64,000 nt of DNA from Nocardia bovistercoris (GCF_015674855.1 NZ_JADMLG010000004.1:496001-560000), one strand, 5' to 3'; shown: positions 1-8,985, numbered from the stretch's first letter. Notes: a model not told the origin generated them from the sequence alone. Program-made: numbers and translations.

Positions 1-498
1 GCCGATGAGCGCCGAGGCCACCGCTTCGGTGTCGGCGTTCTCGGGTAGCCAGCCCACCGCTCGCATCCGCTCGCTGTATTCGTGCCACACCTCGCGCAGG
101 GCGAGGATCGCGTCCCGCACGTAACCGGTGGCTTCGGGGCGGACCAGCGCCAGCGACCAGGCCTGCGGTGCGAGCCGAACCGGCCCTTCCGGACCGCTGC
201 GTTCCACTATGTATTCGGCGATCGGCCCGATGAGTTCGGCGGGCGTCGGCAGCGTGTCGGCGCGGATCGCTTCGAGCATGGTGGCGCGCAGCCCGACCAT
301 GGTCTGGGTGGCGAGGGCGGCGACGATGTCGTCCTTGCTCTTGAAGTAGCGGTACACCGCGCCCGCGGACAGCCCGGATTCGGCGAACACGTCCTGCATG
401 GAGGTGTCGTGGAAGCCTTTGCGGGCGAAGCACAGTCGTGCCGCGTCCAGGATCTGCCGCCTGCGGCGCTCCAGGTGTTCCTCGCTGACTCGTGGCAT
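1..498 (-). CDS. TetR-family transcriptional regulator (C-terminus beyond window)
   Basis: The gene starts at ATG 498 on the minus strand and runs off the left edge, so about 166 residues are visible. The N-terminus has the classic TetR helix-turn-helix: ILDAARLCFARKGFHDTSM, then a recognition helix region SGLSAGAVYRYFKSKDD (about residues 16-55). The rest is the ligand-binding and dimerisation domain. It is divergent from a membrane transporter-like gene at 601, and the spacer carries two similar partial palindromes (514-528 and 570-584). This suggests it represses itself and that gene in response to an unknown ligand. The family call is secure; the ligand and exact targets are inference. 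Confidence 0.9.
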   Translation of the reverse strand, partial: MPRVSEEHLERRRRQILDAARLCFARKGFHDTSMQDVFAESGLSAGAVYRYFKSKDDIVAALATQTMVGLRATMLEAIRADTLPTPAELIGPIAEYIVERSGPEGPVRLAPQAWSLALVRPEATGYVRDAILALREVWHEYSERMRAVGWLPENADTEAVASALIG

Positions 499-513
499 GG
501 ACTCAAAGTAAAA

Positions 514-584
514 CGAATATCCGTTCTTGACAAGTCCGTCGGGGGCGTGCGACCGTGAGGGCATCGAAAAAGAACGAACATTCG
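514..584. promoter_or_regulatory. Paired operator candidates between TetR gene and membrane gene
   Basis: Two 15-base sites, CGAATATCCGTTCTT at 514-528 and AAGAACGAACATTCG at 570-584, are near reverse complements of each other (shared pattern AAGAACG-R-A/T-Y-ATTCG). Each is partly palindromic. They lie in the divergent promoter region between the TetR start (498) and the start at 601, whose likely ribosome site is GGGAGAG at 591-597. TetR operators are commonly placed like this. Confidence 0.55.
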
Positions 585-600
585 ATTTTCGGGAGAGATC

Positions 601-1839
601 ATGAACTCCACCAAGCGGGCGCTCGCGATCGGCCTCGGCGCCGCCCTGCTCCAAGCCCTCATGCTCATCGCCTTCGCGTGGCCCGCCGCCAATATCGCGC
701 CGCGCGACCTACCCCTCGCCGTCGCCGGACCGCAGGCGGGCGCCGTCGAGACCCGGCTGCACCAGACCGCGCCCGGCGCCTTCGAGATCACCACCGTCGC
801 CGACGAGGCCGCCGCCCGCGCCGCCATCGCGGATCGCGAGGTCTACGGGGCGATCGTCACCGGTGCGGGCGCGCCGCGCATGCTGGTCGCCTCCGGTGCG
901 AGTCCCGCTGTGGCGCAACAACTCGCGGCCATGGCTCAAACGCTGTCCGGTGTGCCCCCGGCCGCCGTCGAGGATGTGGTCGCCGCCGATTCCGACGACC
1001 CGCGTGGCACCGCCTTCGGTGCGATGGTGCTGCCACTGGTGATGTCGGGCATCGCCGCGGGTGTGCTGCTCAGCCTCGTGATCCCGACGGCGGCGGCGCG
1101 CGGCGCGGGTCTGCTGAGCTTCGGTGTCGCGGGTGGGCTGCTGAGTACGGCGATCATCCAAGGCTGGATGTCGGTGGTGCCGGGCCCGTATCTGCTGCTC
1201 TCGGCGGTGGCCGGGCTGGTATCGGCGGCGGTGGCGGGTGCGGTCGTCGGGCTCGCCGCCGTCGTCGGTCGCGCAGGCATCGGTATCGCGGCGCTCACCA
1301 TGTTGCTGGTCGGCAACCCGTTCTCGGCCGCGACCTCGGCGCCCGAACTGCTCCCGCAGCCCTGGGGTGCGATCGGGCAGTATCTCCCGCCGGGAGCGGC
1401 GGCTTCGCTGCTGCGCTCGGTCGCGTTCTTCGACGGCACAGGCGCTGCGAAACCGCTTGCGGTGCTGGGAGTCTGGGTTGCGGTGGCCGCTGTCCTGCTG
1501 ATCGTCGGCGTACTGCGCGAACGCGCCGCCGGGCAGGACAGGGCGGCTGTTCTCACCGGCACCGGCACCGGGCAGGACTGGGCATCGGCCCCCGCTTGCG
1601 CTGAGTCGGACCGGACCTCGGTTCCAACCGGCGCCGAGTCGGACGGGGCTCCGACCCTCACGGGTGCCGAGTCGGACGGGGCTCGGATCCTCACGGGTGC
1701 CGAGTCGGACGGGACTCCGATCCTTACGAGTGCGGAGTCGGACCGGACGGCAGTCCCCATGGACGCCCGATCGAACCGGAAGTCGGCCTCCGCAGGCGAC
1801 ACCCCGACCGGACTACGGTCGGTGCGGGCGACACGGTGA
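601..1839 (+). CDS. Membrane protein, YhgE/ABC-2 permease-like, with repetitive C-terminal tail
   Basis: 412 residues. One N-terminal membrane segment is followed by an extracytoplasmic domain of about 100 residues (roughly 35-135), then a cluster of about five to six membrane segments (about 140-305). This is the layout of YhgE/Pip or DUF3533-type and ABC-2 permease-like proteins, and no ATPase is adjacent. After residue 305 the protein becomes a polar tail of 11-residue repeats (TGAESDGAPTL and variants, about residues 332-390), encoded by 33-bp tandem repeats. A TetR repressor is divergent upstream, so inducible export is plausible. The substrate is unknown; the family assignment rests on topology and is moderate. 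Confidence 0.7.
   Translation: MNSTKRALAIGLGAALLQALMLIAFAWPAANIAPRDLPLAVAGPQAGAVETRLHQTAPGAFEITTVADEAAARAAIADREVYGAIVTGAGAPRMLVASGASPAVAQQLAAMAQTLSGVPPAAVEDVVAADSDDPRGTAFGAMVLPLVMSGIAAGVLLSLVIPTAAARGAGLLSFGVAGGLLSTAIIQGWMSVVPGPYLLLSAVAGLVSAAVAGAVVGLAAVVGRAGIGIAALTMLLVGNPFSAATSAPELLPQPWGAIGQYLPPGAAASLLRSVAFFDGTGAAKPLAVLGVWVAVAAVLLIVGVLRERAAGQDRAAVLTGTGTGQDWASAPACAESDRTSVPTGAESDGAPTLTGAESDGARILTGAESDGTPILTSAESDRTAVPMDARSNRKSASAGDTPTGLRSVRATR
1600..1762 (+). repeat. 33-bp in-frame tandem repeats in the membrane-protein tail
   Basis: About five degenerate copies of a 33-bp unit encode the 11-residue motif x-x-AESD-x-x-x-x-x. The middle three copies (about 1640-1740) are nearly identical at the DNA level. 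Because 33 is a multiple of three, copy-number change would lengthen or shorten the tail without a frameshift. Confidence 0.8.
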
Positions 1840-1865
1840 CGTTCCGCTGATCGAACACCGAGGAC

Positions 1866-1900
1866 GCTGCCGCGCGGTGGGAATCCCATCGCGCGGCAGC
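1866..1900. terminator. Bidirectional hairpin terminator between convergent genes
   Basis: GCTGCCGCGCG (1866-1876) pairs with CGCGCGGCAGC (1890-1900), and the inside pairs further (TGGG with CCCA). It lies between the 3' ends of genes that converge at 1839 and 1988. There is no U-tract, which is common for actinobacterial hairpin terminators. Confidence 0.65.
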
Positions 1901-1987
1901 GGCTCGTCATCGATGAAGAGGCGAACCGATCACTGCGGCAGAACGAGTTCATCCGTGCTGAAGGGGCTCATCGCCCGCCGAAGCGGT

Positions 1988-2965
1988 TCACTGCACGGTG
2001 AAAGTGAAGGTCGGCGCGGTGGTCACCCCGTTGGAGTTGTCGTAGGACAGCACGTAGGTCCCCGCGGCCGGACTCGGCACCACGAACACCACATAGTTGT
2101 CGGGCTTGTCGATGGTCTGGTTACGCGACAGCAATTCGTTGATCGTGCCGCGGAAATCGGCGACCAGAGTCTGCCCGTCCGGCGTGCGCAGCGAGAAGTA
2201 CTGGTAGTAGATATTCGTGCCACCCGCCGGAATACCGGCGCCGCCCACGAATTTCACCCGCAGCGAGAGTTCGTCCTTGCCGCGTTCGTTCTTCGTGTAG
2301 CTGGGGTTCAGCGTTGCGGCGGTGACCTGGACGGTGGTCTGGTCCTGCACGAGGGTCCCGGTGATCGGCAGCGTCTTCGGCTGCACGCTCTCGACCTTGC
2401 CGGAGTTCGCCAGCGGAATCTTGGTCTGGTTGTCGGTGGATTCGCCGTAGACCACGGTGATGGTGTCGAGCAGGTGATCGGCGTCCTTGAGCTTCTGCAC
2501 CGGGGTGGTGACCCGGCCGGTGGCCGAACCCTTGCCCGGCACGGCCGGATTGTCGAAGCTCGCGCCGCCGTCGACCTCCTTGCCCGTCTCCAGGTGGGAG
2601 TTGTTGCTCAGGGTCAGGTTCTGCGCGGTCGTGTTCTTGTAGGTGATGTCGATCACCACCTTGCCGCCGCCGTATTCGTCGGGCGTGACGGTGGCCTTGT
2701 CGACGGTGATCTCGAACCCTTCGAACCAGCCGGTCTTGCCGACGGTGCGCACGACGGCGCCGCGCACGCCCTGCTCACCGCCCGCGCCGCCCTGCTCACC
2801 GCCCGCGCCGCCCTGCGGCGCCGCGATCACGGAGGTCGTCGCGGGGGAGCCGCTCGTATCCTCTTCCAGGCACGCCGATGTGAGCAATAACGAGGCGCTT
2901 GCCAACGCGGCGGCAACGATTCGGCCCGCGCGATGTCCCCGAGCGCTGCGTGATGAAGTACGCAC
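1988..2965 (-). CDS. Secreted lipoprotein, DUF4352-like
   Basis: 325 residues. A basic start (about 15 residues), a hydrophobic stretch (VAAALASASLLL) and the lipobox LTSAC predict a lipoprotein anchored on the outer face of the membrane. A low-complexity linker follows with a GGAGGEQ repeat. The body looks like all-beta domains: a first domain around residues 70-190 with DITYKNTTAQNLTL, typical of DUF4352/telokin-like proteins, and a second around 195-325 ending in a Thr/Phe strand. Function unknown. It stands alone between a convergent membrane gene and the zur-smtB operon. Lipoprotein call strong, domain call weak. Confidence 0.75.
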   Translation of the reverse strand: MRTSSRSARGHRAGRIVAAALASASLLLTSACLEEDTSGSPATTSVIAAPQGGAGGEQGGAGGEQGVRGAVVRTVGKTGWFEGFEITVDKATVTPDEYGGGKVVIDITYKNTTAQNLTLSNNSHLETGKEVDGGASFDNPAVPGKGSATGRVTTPVQKLKDADHLLDTITVVYGESTDNQTKIPLANSGKVESVQPKTLPITGTLVQDQTTVQVTAATLNPSYTKNERGKDELSLRVKFVGGAGIPAGGTNIYYQYFSLRTPDGQTLVADFRGTINELLSRNQTIDKPDNYVVFVVPSPAAGTYVLSYDNSNGVTTAPTFTFTVQ

Positions 2966-3086
2966 GCTTCCTCCTGAGTTCGAAATCGATCCATTGTGGA
3001 TCGATTCCTCAGGAAATATCGGCTGGTCGGAATGCTGTTAACCGAGCTTCAGCGGCGCCGACGACTCCGCCCTCGCGGGCGGTTGC

Positions 3087-3524
3087 TCAACGGTTCTGCT
3101 CGTCGCGCGCGGCGGCGCACTCGCGGCAGCTCCCGAAGATCTCCATGGTGTGGCTCACCTCGGTGAAACCGTGTTCGCTCGCAATGGTTTCCGCCCACGC
3201 CTCAACGGTCGGCCCCTCGACCTCGACGGTGCGCCCGCAGTGCCGACACACCAGATGATGGTGGTGCCCCTTCGAACACTGCCGGTACACCGACTCGCCC
3301 GAGTCGGTGCGCAGCACGTCGACCATGCCCGCGTCGGCCAGCGATTGCAGGGTCCGGTACACCGTGGTCAGCCCGATGCCCTCGCCGCGGCGGCGCAACT
3401 CGTCGTGGAGTTCCTGCGCGGAGCGGAATTCCTCGATGTCGCCGAGCAGCGCGGCGATGGCGCTGCGCTGCCTGGTGCTGCGGATTCCGACGGACTTGTG
3501 CGAGTCCAGCGTCTTGTCAGGCAC
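3087..3524 (-). CDS. zur: Zinc uptake regulator Zur (FurB), Fur family
   Basis: 145 residues, normal length for Fur/Zur. An N-terminal winged helix (about residues 14-80, with TTVYRTLQSLADAGMVDVL) precedes a dimerisation and metal-binding domain. Visible metal-binding features are KGHHHHLVCRHCGR, EVEGPTVEAW and the C-terminal pair CRECAA, which form the structural CxxC...CxxC zinc site. It lies 3 bp downstream of the ArsR/SmtB gene, and glyS is divergent upstream. This is the smtB-furB(zur) arrangement of Mycobacterium tuberculosis, in which both proteins sense zinc. Zur with zinc represses uptake genes; that role is inferred from family and synteny. Confidence 0.93.
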   Translation of the reverse strand: MPDKTLDSHKSVGIRSTRQRSAIAALLGDIEEFRSAQELHDELRRRGEGIGLTTVYRTLQSLADAGMVDVLRTDSGESVYRQCSKGHHHHLVCRHCGRTVEVEGPTVEAWAETIASEHGFTEVSHTMEIFGSCRECAAARDEQNR

Positions 3525-3527
3525 GGG

Positions 3528-3878
3528 TCACCCTTCCTCGGCGTGCGCGACGGCGTCGACGACGATGTGCGCGAGATGGTCGTCGACGAGTTCGTAGAGC
3601 ACCTCGCGGCCGGACCGCTCGCCGTGTACGACGCCCGCGGACTTGAGGATGCGCAGATGCTGGCTCACCAACGGTTGGGTCACGCCGAGCGCGTCGACCA
3701 GTTCGTGGACGCAGCGCGGCGACTCGCGCAGTTGTAGCACGATGGCGATGCGGACCGGCGCGGCCAGGGCGCGCAGGAGTTCTCCCGCGTCCTCCAGGAC
3801 CGCGCGCGCGGGCACCGGCGCGGGGCCGGGGGAGCGGTATGGGTTGTGCGTGTGGGCGGTGGCGGCATCGGCGGTCAT
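3528..3878 (-). CDS. smtB: ArsR/SmtB-family zinc-responsive repressor
   Basis: 116 residues. A His-containing N-terminal arm is followed by a compact winged helix: RALAAPVRIAIVLQLRE, then VHELVDALGVTQPLVSQHLR as the DNA-reading helix-turn-helix, and an alpha-5 region with DDHLAHIVVDAVAHAEE supplying D, H, H and E residues for the alpha-5 zinc site. It is first in a two-gene operon with zur. AAGGAG at 3887-3892 (complement) is its ribosome site, and an inverted repeat lies immediately upstream. By homology to the mycobacterial pair it releases DNA when zinc is high, allowing zur expression. Confidence 0.92.
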   Translation of the reverse strand: MTADAATAHTHNPYRSPGPAPVPARAVLEDAGELLRALAAPVRIAIVLQLRESPRCVHELVDALGVTQPLVSQHLRILKSAGVVHGERSGREVLYELVDDHLAHIVVDAVAHAEEG

Positions 3879-3892
3879 CGAACCAACTCCTT

Positions 3893-3938
3893 AATGGAAA
3901 GCGATTCCATTTTGATATGCACGGGTGCGCATGTCAAA
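3893..3938. promoter_or_regulatory. Two inverted repeats upstream of smtB-zur
   Basis: AATGGAA (3893-3899) and TTCCATT (3905-3911) form a perfect 7-bp dyad with a 5-bp spacer, directly upstream of the smtB ribosome site. A second dyad follows: TTTGATATGC (3911-3920) with GCATGTCAAA (3929-3938), one mismatch. Their position in the smtB promoter fits SmtB autoregulation, but which protein binds which dyad cannot be read from sequence. Confidence 0.6.
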
Positions 3939-4079
3939 CCTGACGCTCGCGGCTGCACCTCCATCGTGCCGTGCGGTGAAAATCCTGTTGGCGGGTGCGG
4001 ATAGTCTGGAGGTTGTCGATTCGATTCGACTCGACAATCGTCTAATCCAATCAACTCGCAGTGGATGGAGAATTCTCGC

Positions 4080-5465
4080 GTGGCACCCAAGTCGAAGGTG
4101 GACACCGTTGCCAACCTCGCCAAGCGCCGGGGTCTGGTGTACCCGTGTGGTGAGATCTACGGCGGCACCAAGTCGGCCTGGGACTACGGTCCGCTCGGTG
4201 TCGAACTCAAGGAGAACATCAAGAAGCAGTGGTGGCGGACCATGGTCACCGCTCGCGAGGACGTGGTCGGTCTCGACTCCTCGGTGATCCTGCCGCGCAC
4301 CGTGTGGGAAGCCTCCGGCCATGTGGCGACCTTCACCGACCCGCTGGTCGAATCGTTGCACACGCACAAGCGCTATCGCGCCGACCACCTGCTCGAGGCG
4401 TACGAGGAGAAGCACGGCCACCCGCCCGCCAACGGCCTGGCCGACATCAACGACCCCGAAACCGGCCAGCCGGGCAAGTGGACCGAACCCAAGAACTTCT
4501 CCGGCCTGCTGAAGACCTTCCTCGGCCCGGTCGACGACGAAGAGGGCCTGCACTACCTGCGGCCCGAGACGGCGCAGGGCATCTTCGTGAACTTCGCGAA
4601 CGTGATGACCACCGCGCGCAAGAAGCCGCCGTTCGGCATCGCGCAGATCGGCAAGAGCTTCCGCAACGAAATCACGCCCGGCAACTTCATCTTCCGCACC
4701 CGCGAGTTCGAGCAGATGGAGATGGAGTACTTCGTCAAGCCGGGCGAGGACGTCGAATGGCACAAGTACTGGATCGAGACCCGCTTCTCCTGGTACACCG
4801 ACCTCGGCATCGATCCGGACAACCTGCGCCTCTACGAGCACCCGAAAGAGAAGCTCTCGCACTACTCGGCGGGCACCACCGACATCGAGTACCGCTTCCG
4901 CTTCCAGGGTTCGGAATGGGGTGAGCTCGAAGGCATCGCCAACCGCACCGACTACGACCTCAGCACCCACGCGCAGCACTCCGGCACCGAACTGAGCTAC
5001 TTCGACCAGACCACCAACGAGCGCTACGTCCCCTACGTCATCGAACCGGCCGCCGGTCTCACCCGCTCCCTGATGGCCTTCCTGGTCGATGCCTACGCCG
5101 AGGACGAGGCCCCGAACACCAAGGGCGGCGTCGACATCCGCACGGTCCTTCGCCTGGACCGCAGGCTGGCCCCCGTGAAGGCCGCGGTCCTCCCGCTGTC
5201 CCGCAACGTCGACCTCACCCCCAAGGCCAAGGACCTCGCCGCCACCCTGCGCAAGAACTGGAACGTCGAATTCGACGACGCGGGCAATATCGGCCGCCGC
5301 TACCGCCGCCAGGACGAGATCGGCACCCCGTTCTGCATCACCGTCGACTTCGACACCCTCGAAGACCAGGCCGTGACCATCCGCGAACGCGACACCATGA
5401 CCCAGGAACGCATAGCCCTCGACAAGGTCGAAAGCTATCTGGCCCAACACCTCATCGGCGCCTGA
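4080..5465 (+). CDS. glyS: Glycyl-tRNA synthetase (single-subunit, class II)
   Basis: 461 residues from GTG 4080, chosen because GGAG lies 9 bases upstream; ATG 4065 is in frame but has no ribosome site. It charges tRNA-Gly in the cytosol. Class II motifs are visible: FRNE within [20 protein letters not shown] (motif 2 region), then EQMEMEYF, and the C-terminal motif 3 region with [10 protein letters not shown]. The anticodon-binding domain covers about residues 360-461. This is the dimeric alpha2 form used by Actinobacteria, at normal length. It is divergent from smtB-zur as in M. tuberculosis. Confidence 0.97.
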   Translation: MAPKSKVDTVANLAKRRGLVYPCGEIYGGTKSAWDYGPLGVELKENIKKQWWRTMVTAREDVVGLDSSVILPRTVWEASGHVATFTDPLVESLHTHKRYRADHLLEAYEEKHGHPPANGLADINDPETGQPGKWTEPKNFSGLLKTFLGPVDDEEGLHYLRPETAQGIFVNFANVMTTARKKPPFGIAQIGKSFRNEITPGNFIFRTREFEQMEMEYFVKPGEDVEWHKYWIETRFSWYTDLGIDPDNLRLYEHPKEKLSHYSAGTTDIEYRFRFQGSEWGELEGIANRTDYDLSTHAQHSGTELSYFDQTTNERYVPYVIEPAAGLTRSLMAFLVDAYAEDEAPNTKGGVDIRTVLRLDRRLAPVKAAVLPLSRNVDLTPKAKDLAATLRKNWNVEFDDAGNIGRRYRRQDEIGTPFCITVDFDTLEDQAVTIRERDTMTQERIALDKVESYLAQHLIGA

Positions 5466-5472
5466 CCCCGAC

Positions 5473-5491
5473 CCGGTGCAACCCGCACCGG
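5473..5491. terminator. Hairpin between convergent glyS and tenA
   Basis: CCGGTGC (5473-5479) pairs with GCACCGG (5485-5491) around a 5-base loop. It starts 8 bases after the glyS stop and ends at the last base before the tenA stop codon. Confidence 0.6.
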
Positions 5492-6104
5492 TTATCGGAG
5501 GGGTACGGTCCAAAATTCGTGTTCGTGGCGCATGCCTTCGAGGAAGAGGTGTTCGGCGCGGGCGGGGTTCGCGCAGGATTCGTCGAGCATTTGCGCGCAA
5601 CGGCGGGTGAGTTCGGCGAATCCCGGGTCGGCGTAGGTGTCGACCCAGCGGCGGTAGCGGGGGTCGGCGGGCGGGTTATCGGCGAGGATGGCGCCGAGGG
5701 TCGAGTAGCCCCACATGCATTGGGTAGAGGGCGGCGAGGCCGTCGGCGTAGTCGGCGGCCGAATCCAGGAGGAACGCGGTGTAGTCGGCGCACGGTGCGC
5801 CCTTGACGGCATTGTCGAGGTCGGCGTCGAATTCGGCGGCGAGACCGCGGTGCAGAGCGAGTTCATCGTGGAAGGTGGCGTGCGCGAGGTCGACGAGATC
5901 GCCGAGGTGGGCGGCGGGCGCCTGCCAGGCGAGGCGGCTGAACACGCGGACGTAGTCGAGCAGGAACAGGTAGTCCTGTTCGAGCCAGGACCGGAACACC
6001 GGTTCGGCCAGGGTGCCGGAGGCGATGCCCGCCACGGTGGGGTGGGTCAGTTGGCGTTCGACCAGCGGGCGTCCGAGCTGTTCCAGATGTGCCGCGAGAC
6101 TCAT
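5492..6104 (-). pseudogene. tenA: TenA-family thiaminase II, frameshifted
   Basis: The N-terminal frame (6104 down to about 5720) reads as TenA: HLEQLGRPLVERQLTHP, FRSWLEQDYLFLLDYVRVFS and ATFHDELALHRGLA. The C-terminal part is in another frame, starting PCMWGYSTLGAILADN and continuing to the stop at 5492 with WVDTYADPGFAEL. The two join at about 5720, where one extra A (minus strand CCCAATGC) breaks the frame exactly before the conserved catalytic Cys of the CMWGY motif. TenA enzymes salvage the thiamin pyrimidine. As written the product would lack the active-site Cys. The gene is either a very recent pseudogene or contains a one-base sequence error. Confidence 0.85.
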
Positions 6105-6177
6105 GGTGAGCAGTCTGTCCTATGACGGCGCGCGGTCCGAATTGCGCGGAATCCGCTGGGGGAGCACGCTGTGCGGT

Positions 6178-7461
6178 GTGTGGTGGGTTTCCGGTGACGA
6201 GGCGCGGATTCTGACGCCGTCCGAACAGCGTTTCGTACGGCACGCGACCTATACGGGTCGTTCGGTGCGAGTGGAGGGCGAACTCGATACAGCGGCGCTG
6301 GACGCGGCTTTCGTGGCATTGGTGCGCACCTTCCCGGTGCTCGCGTGCCGGATCGGCGAGGACGCCGAGGGGCGCGGGCATCTGCTGCGGCCATCGGGCG
6401 CCGAGCTGCCGATCTCGGTCGCGTCGGGTGATCCGGAGGAGATTCGGCTGCCGAGCGAACCGATCGATCCGAGACAGCGCTTGGCGTACCTGGACGTCAC
6501 CCGCGCCGACGCGGGCTCGGCGCGGGTGACGATCTTCGTACATCATTCCGTCGCCGACGCGGGGCAGTGCGTCGAGCTGTTGTCTCGACTCTGGTCGTAC
6601 TACACCGAATACCTCGCATCCGGCTGGATAAGCGTTGCGCCGCAATACTATCCGCGACCTCTCGAGGCGTATGTCGCCGAGGCGAACATAGTGCGCGGAC
6701 CGCTGTCGGGCCTGGAGCAGGTGCACCGCCCGCTCGAGCCCGCGGAACGAATCGTGCCGCCGGACCCGCGGGAGCCCGCCCCCGCCGCACTGCACCGTCC
6801 GCTGCGGACGACGGTGGACACCGAGACGACCGCCCGACTCGTCGCCCACGGCAAACGCACAGGCATCGGCGTGAACGGGCTGGTCACCGCCGCCCTGCTG
6901 CGCGCCTACGCAGGCGAGACCGGCGAGCCGAGGTCGCTCGGCTGCGTCTACCCGGTCGACCTGCGCACGCGCCTACACCCACCCGTCGCGCCCACCGCGG
7001 GCACCAATATGGCGGGCCTGGCGAGCTTCTCGGCGCATATCGACACCGAGACCGACTTGTTCGACCTCGGCGCCATGATCTCCGAACACCTGCGCCGCGA
7101 CATCGCCTCGGGCCTGGTCGCGCAGTCGGTGCTGCATTTCCCCGACTACTACGGCCCTGACCGCCGCTATTCACTGGCCGGGCACATCGCGGTGACCAAC
7201 ACCGGCCGCGTCCCGACCTTCACCGCCCCCGGGCTGCGTTTCACCGACTACGAGATCGTGTACGTCTCCGCCCACCCGCGCCCGTCCACGGGCCCTTCCG
7301 CCGCTGTCACCTTCCTGCTCTACACTTTCGCCGACCGTCTGGCTGTCGGCGTTCTCGGCGGCGGCGACGCGGCCGAACGACTCCCCGAAGCGGTCGCGAA
7401 ACAACTGGACGCGCTCGCCGCCGAGACACCGCGCGATCACTCTACGGCGCAGGGGGATTGA
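6178..7461 (+). CDS. PapA-like condensation-domain acyltransferase
   Basis: 427 residues from GTG 6178; an upstream ATG at 6103 is in frame but would overlap the tenA start. The fold is that of condensation/acyltransferase enzymes: EGELDTAALDAAFVALVRTF near the N-terminus, VHHSVADAG at about 121-129 and DLRTRLHPP in the second half. The catalytic motif is HHxxxDA rather than HHxxxDG; the base His and structural Asp are kept. Length and the C-terminal half match PapA5-type enzymes, which transfer acyl groups to alcohol acceptors in lipid synthesis. No polyketide synthase is nearby, so the substrate is unknown. Confidence 0.75.
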   Translation: MWWVSGDEARILTPSEQRFVRHATYTGRSVRVEGELDTAALDAAFVALVRTFPVLACRIGEDAEGRGHLLRPSGAELPISVASGDPEEIRLPSEPIDPRQRLAYLDVTRADAGSARVTIFVHHSVADAGQCVELLSRLWSYYTEYLASGWISVAPQYYPRPLEAYVAEANIVRGPLSGLEQVHRPLEPAERIVPPDPREPAPAALHRPLRTTVDTETTARLVAHGKRTGIGVNGLVTAALLRAYAGETGEPRSLGCVYPVDLRTRLHPPVAPTAGTNMAGLASFSAHIDTETDLFDLGAMISEHLRRDIASGLVAQSVLHFPDYYGPDRRYSLAGHIAVTNTGRVPTFTAPGLRFTDYEIVYVSAHPRPSTGPSAAVTFLLYTFADRLAVGVLGGGDAAERLPEAVAKQLDALAAETPRDHSTAQGD

Positions 7462-7563
7462 CGAATTCGATCGCCGATGCCCGGTTCGACGGTGTCCAGG
7501 ACGCGTCTTGCCGATAACGTCGTGCACGACGCACGGCGCTCGAGACGAAGGTGGGATGATTCG

Positions 7564-8985
7564 GTGCTGACGAACGGCGGCGGCAGCGTCGCGGTGGGGG
7601 CGGCGGCGCTCGGCGCGGCCGAGGCGGTGGCGGCGCTCGGCGGTGTCTCCCTGGTCGATGCCGTCGCCAGGTTGATGGCCGATACCGCGCCCATCCCGGT
7701 CGTCGAGGCCACCGTCGCGCTCACCGGTCGCCACGAGAAGCGAGTGAGCCGTTTCACGGCGGGTGCGGGTGTGGTGGCGCTGGCCGCGGCGGCGGTCGCC
7801 GCACCGTCGCGGCTGCGCGATCCCGCCGTCGTGGTGCTCGGCGTCGCGGGCGCCGCGCTCGCGTCGCGTCCCGCGTATCGGTCGGGGTGGGCGGCCGCGG
7901 GCGCGGTGGCTGCGGCCGGTGTGCTCGCCGCCGGATCGCGGCTGTGCCCGACCCGCGGTCTCGGCATGGCGACGTGGGCGTCGGCGGGGCTCGGCCTGCT
8001 GGTCGCGGCGCGTTCGGCCCGGCGCGACCACGAGCGCCGATACGAGGAGACGATCCGCCGCGTCGGCCCGGTCGGGGCACTCGGCCTCGCACCCGAGGAC
8101 GGATTCGAAGGCGAACCGGGCCTGTCACCGCTGGTCACCGCCGGACACCGGTTCTACGTCGCCGACGTGAATCCGCGTCCCCCGCGCGTCGATCCGGACC
8201 GTTGGCGGCTCTCGATCACCGGCATGGTCGCGCACCCGCTGCGTCTGACCCTCACCGAATTGATCGTCGACGCAGTCGAATTCGACGCCGTCATGGTCTG
8301 CGTGCACAACCGGGCCGGGCAGCGGCGCGTCGGCAACGCCCGCTGGACCGGCGTCCCACTCGCCGATCTGCTGCGCCACGCCATGCCCGAATCCGGCGCG
8401 ACCCGACTGGTCACCCGCGCCGTCGACGGCTACACCATCTCGCTGCCCGTGCCGCCGCTGCGTTCGGGCGAACTGGAGGGCTATCTCGTCGTCGGCATGA
8501 ACGGCAGACCGCTCGATCCCGCGCACGGCTTCCCGGCCCGCGTCTTCGTGCCCGGCCTCTACGGGCAGTACACCGGCGTGAAATGGCTCAGCGAACTGCA
8601 ACTGACCGACGACAGCCACACCGACTACTGGTGGCGGCGCGGATGGACCCCGGAGCCGATCCGAGTGCAACCGCACGCCCGCATCGACGCCGCCGTCGCG
8701 GGACAGGCGGGCACCGTCGTCACCGGTGTCGCCTGGGCGCCGCCGGAAGGGGTCGCCGCCGTGGAAGTGTCGGTGGGACAAGGGGAGTGGCGGCCCACGG
8801 AACTCGCCGCCGAACTCGCCCCGACCGCGTGGCGACGCTGGCGCACGACCCTCGACCTGCCGCCCGGCAAGCACACCGTGCGCGCCCGCGCCGTCGCGAA
8901 CTCCGGCCGCGTGCAGAGCGGTGACCGCAAACCCCCGTACCCGTCCGGGCCGTCGGGATTCCACGCGGTCACCGTCTCCGTGTGA
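7564..8985 (+). CDS. Membrane-anchored molybdopterin-dependent oxidoreductase (sulfite oxidase/YedY-like)
   Basis: 473 residues from GTG 7564. The first 150 residues hold several hydrophobic, Ala/Val-rich helices (membrane anchor). From about 190 the sequence is a sulfite-oxidase-type molybdenum cofactor domain: WRLSITGMVAHP, VMVCVHNRAG with the probable Mo-ligand Cys, and VPGLYGQYTGVKWLSELQL. A C-terminal Ig-like dimerisation domain follows (about 385-473, ending FHAVTVSV). This matches the common actinobacterial membrane-anchored molybdopterin oxidoreductases. It probably faces outward and oxidises or reduces a small substrate; the substrate is unknown. The start is uncertain because an upstream ATG at 7477 is in frame. 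Confidence 0.85.
   Translation: MLTNGGGSVAVGAAALGAAEAVAALGGVSLVDAVARLMADTAPIPVVEATVALTGRHEKRVSRFTAGAGVVALAAAAVAAPSRLRDPAVVVLGVAGAALASRPAYRSGWAAAGAVAAAGVLAAGSRLCPTRGLGMATWASAGLGLLVAARSARRDHERRYEETIRRVGPVGALGLAPEDGFEGEPGLSPLVTAGHRFYVADVNPRPPRVDPDRWRLSITGMVAHPLRLTLTELIVDAVEFDAVMVCVHNRAGQRRVGNARWTGVPLADLLRHAMPESGATRLVTRAVDGYTISLPVPPLRSGELEGYLVVGMNGRPLDPAHGFPARVFVPGLYGQYTGVKWLSELQLTDDSHTDYWWRRGWTPEPIRVQPHARIDAAVAGQAGTVVTGVAWAPPEGVAAVEVSVGQGEWRPTELAAELAPTAWRRWRTTLDLPPGKHTVRARAVANSGRVQSGDRKPPYPSGPSGFHAVTVSV

Noticed and set aside
3891..5600. Long open frame opposite glyS
   Set aside because: Mirror frame of a well-conserved high-GC gene; no family resemblance and no ribosome site.
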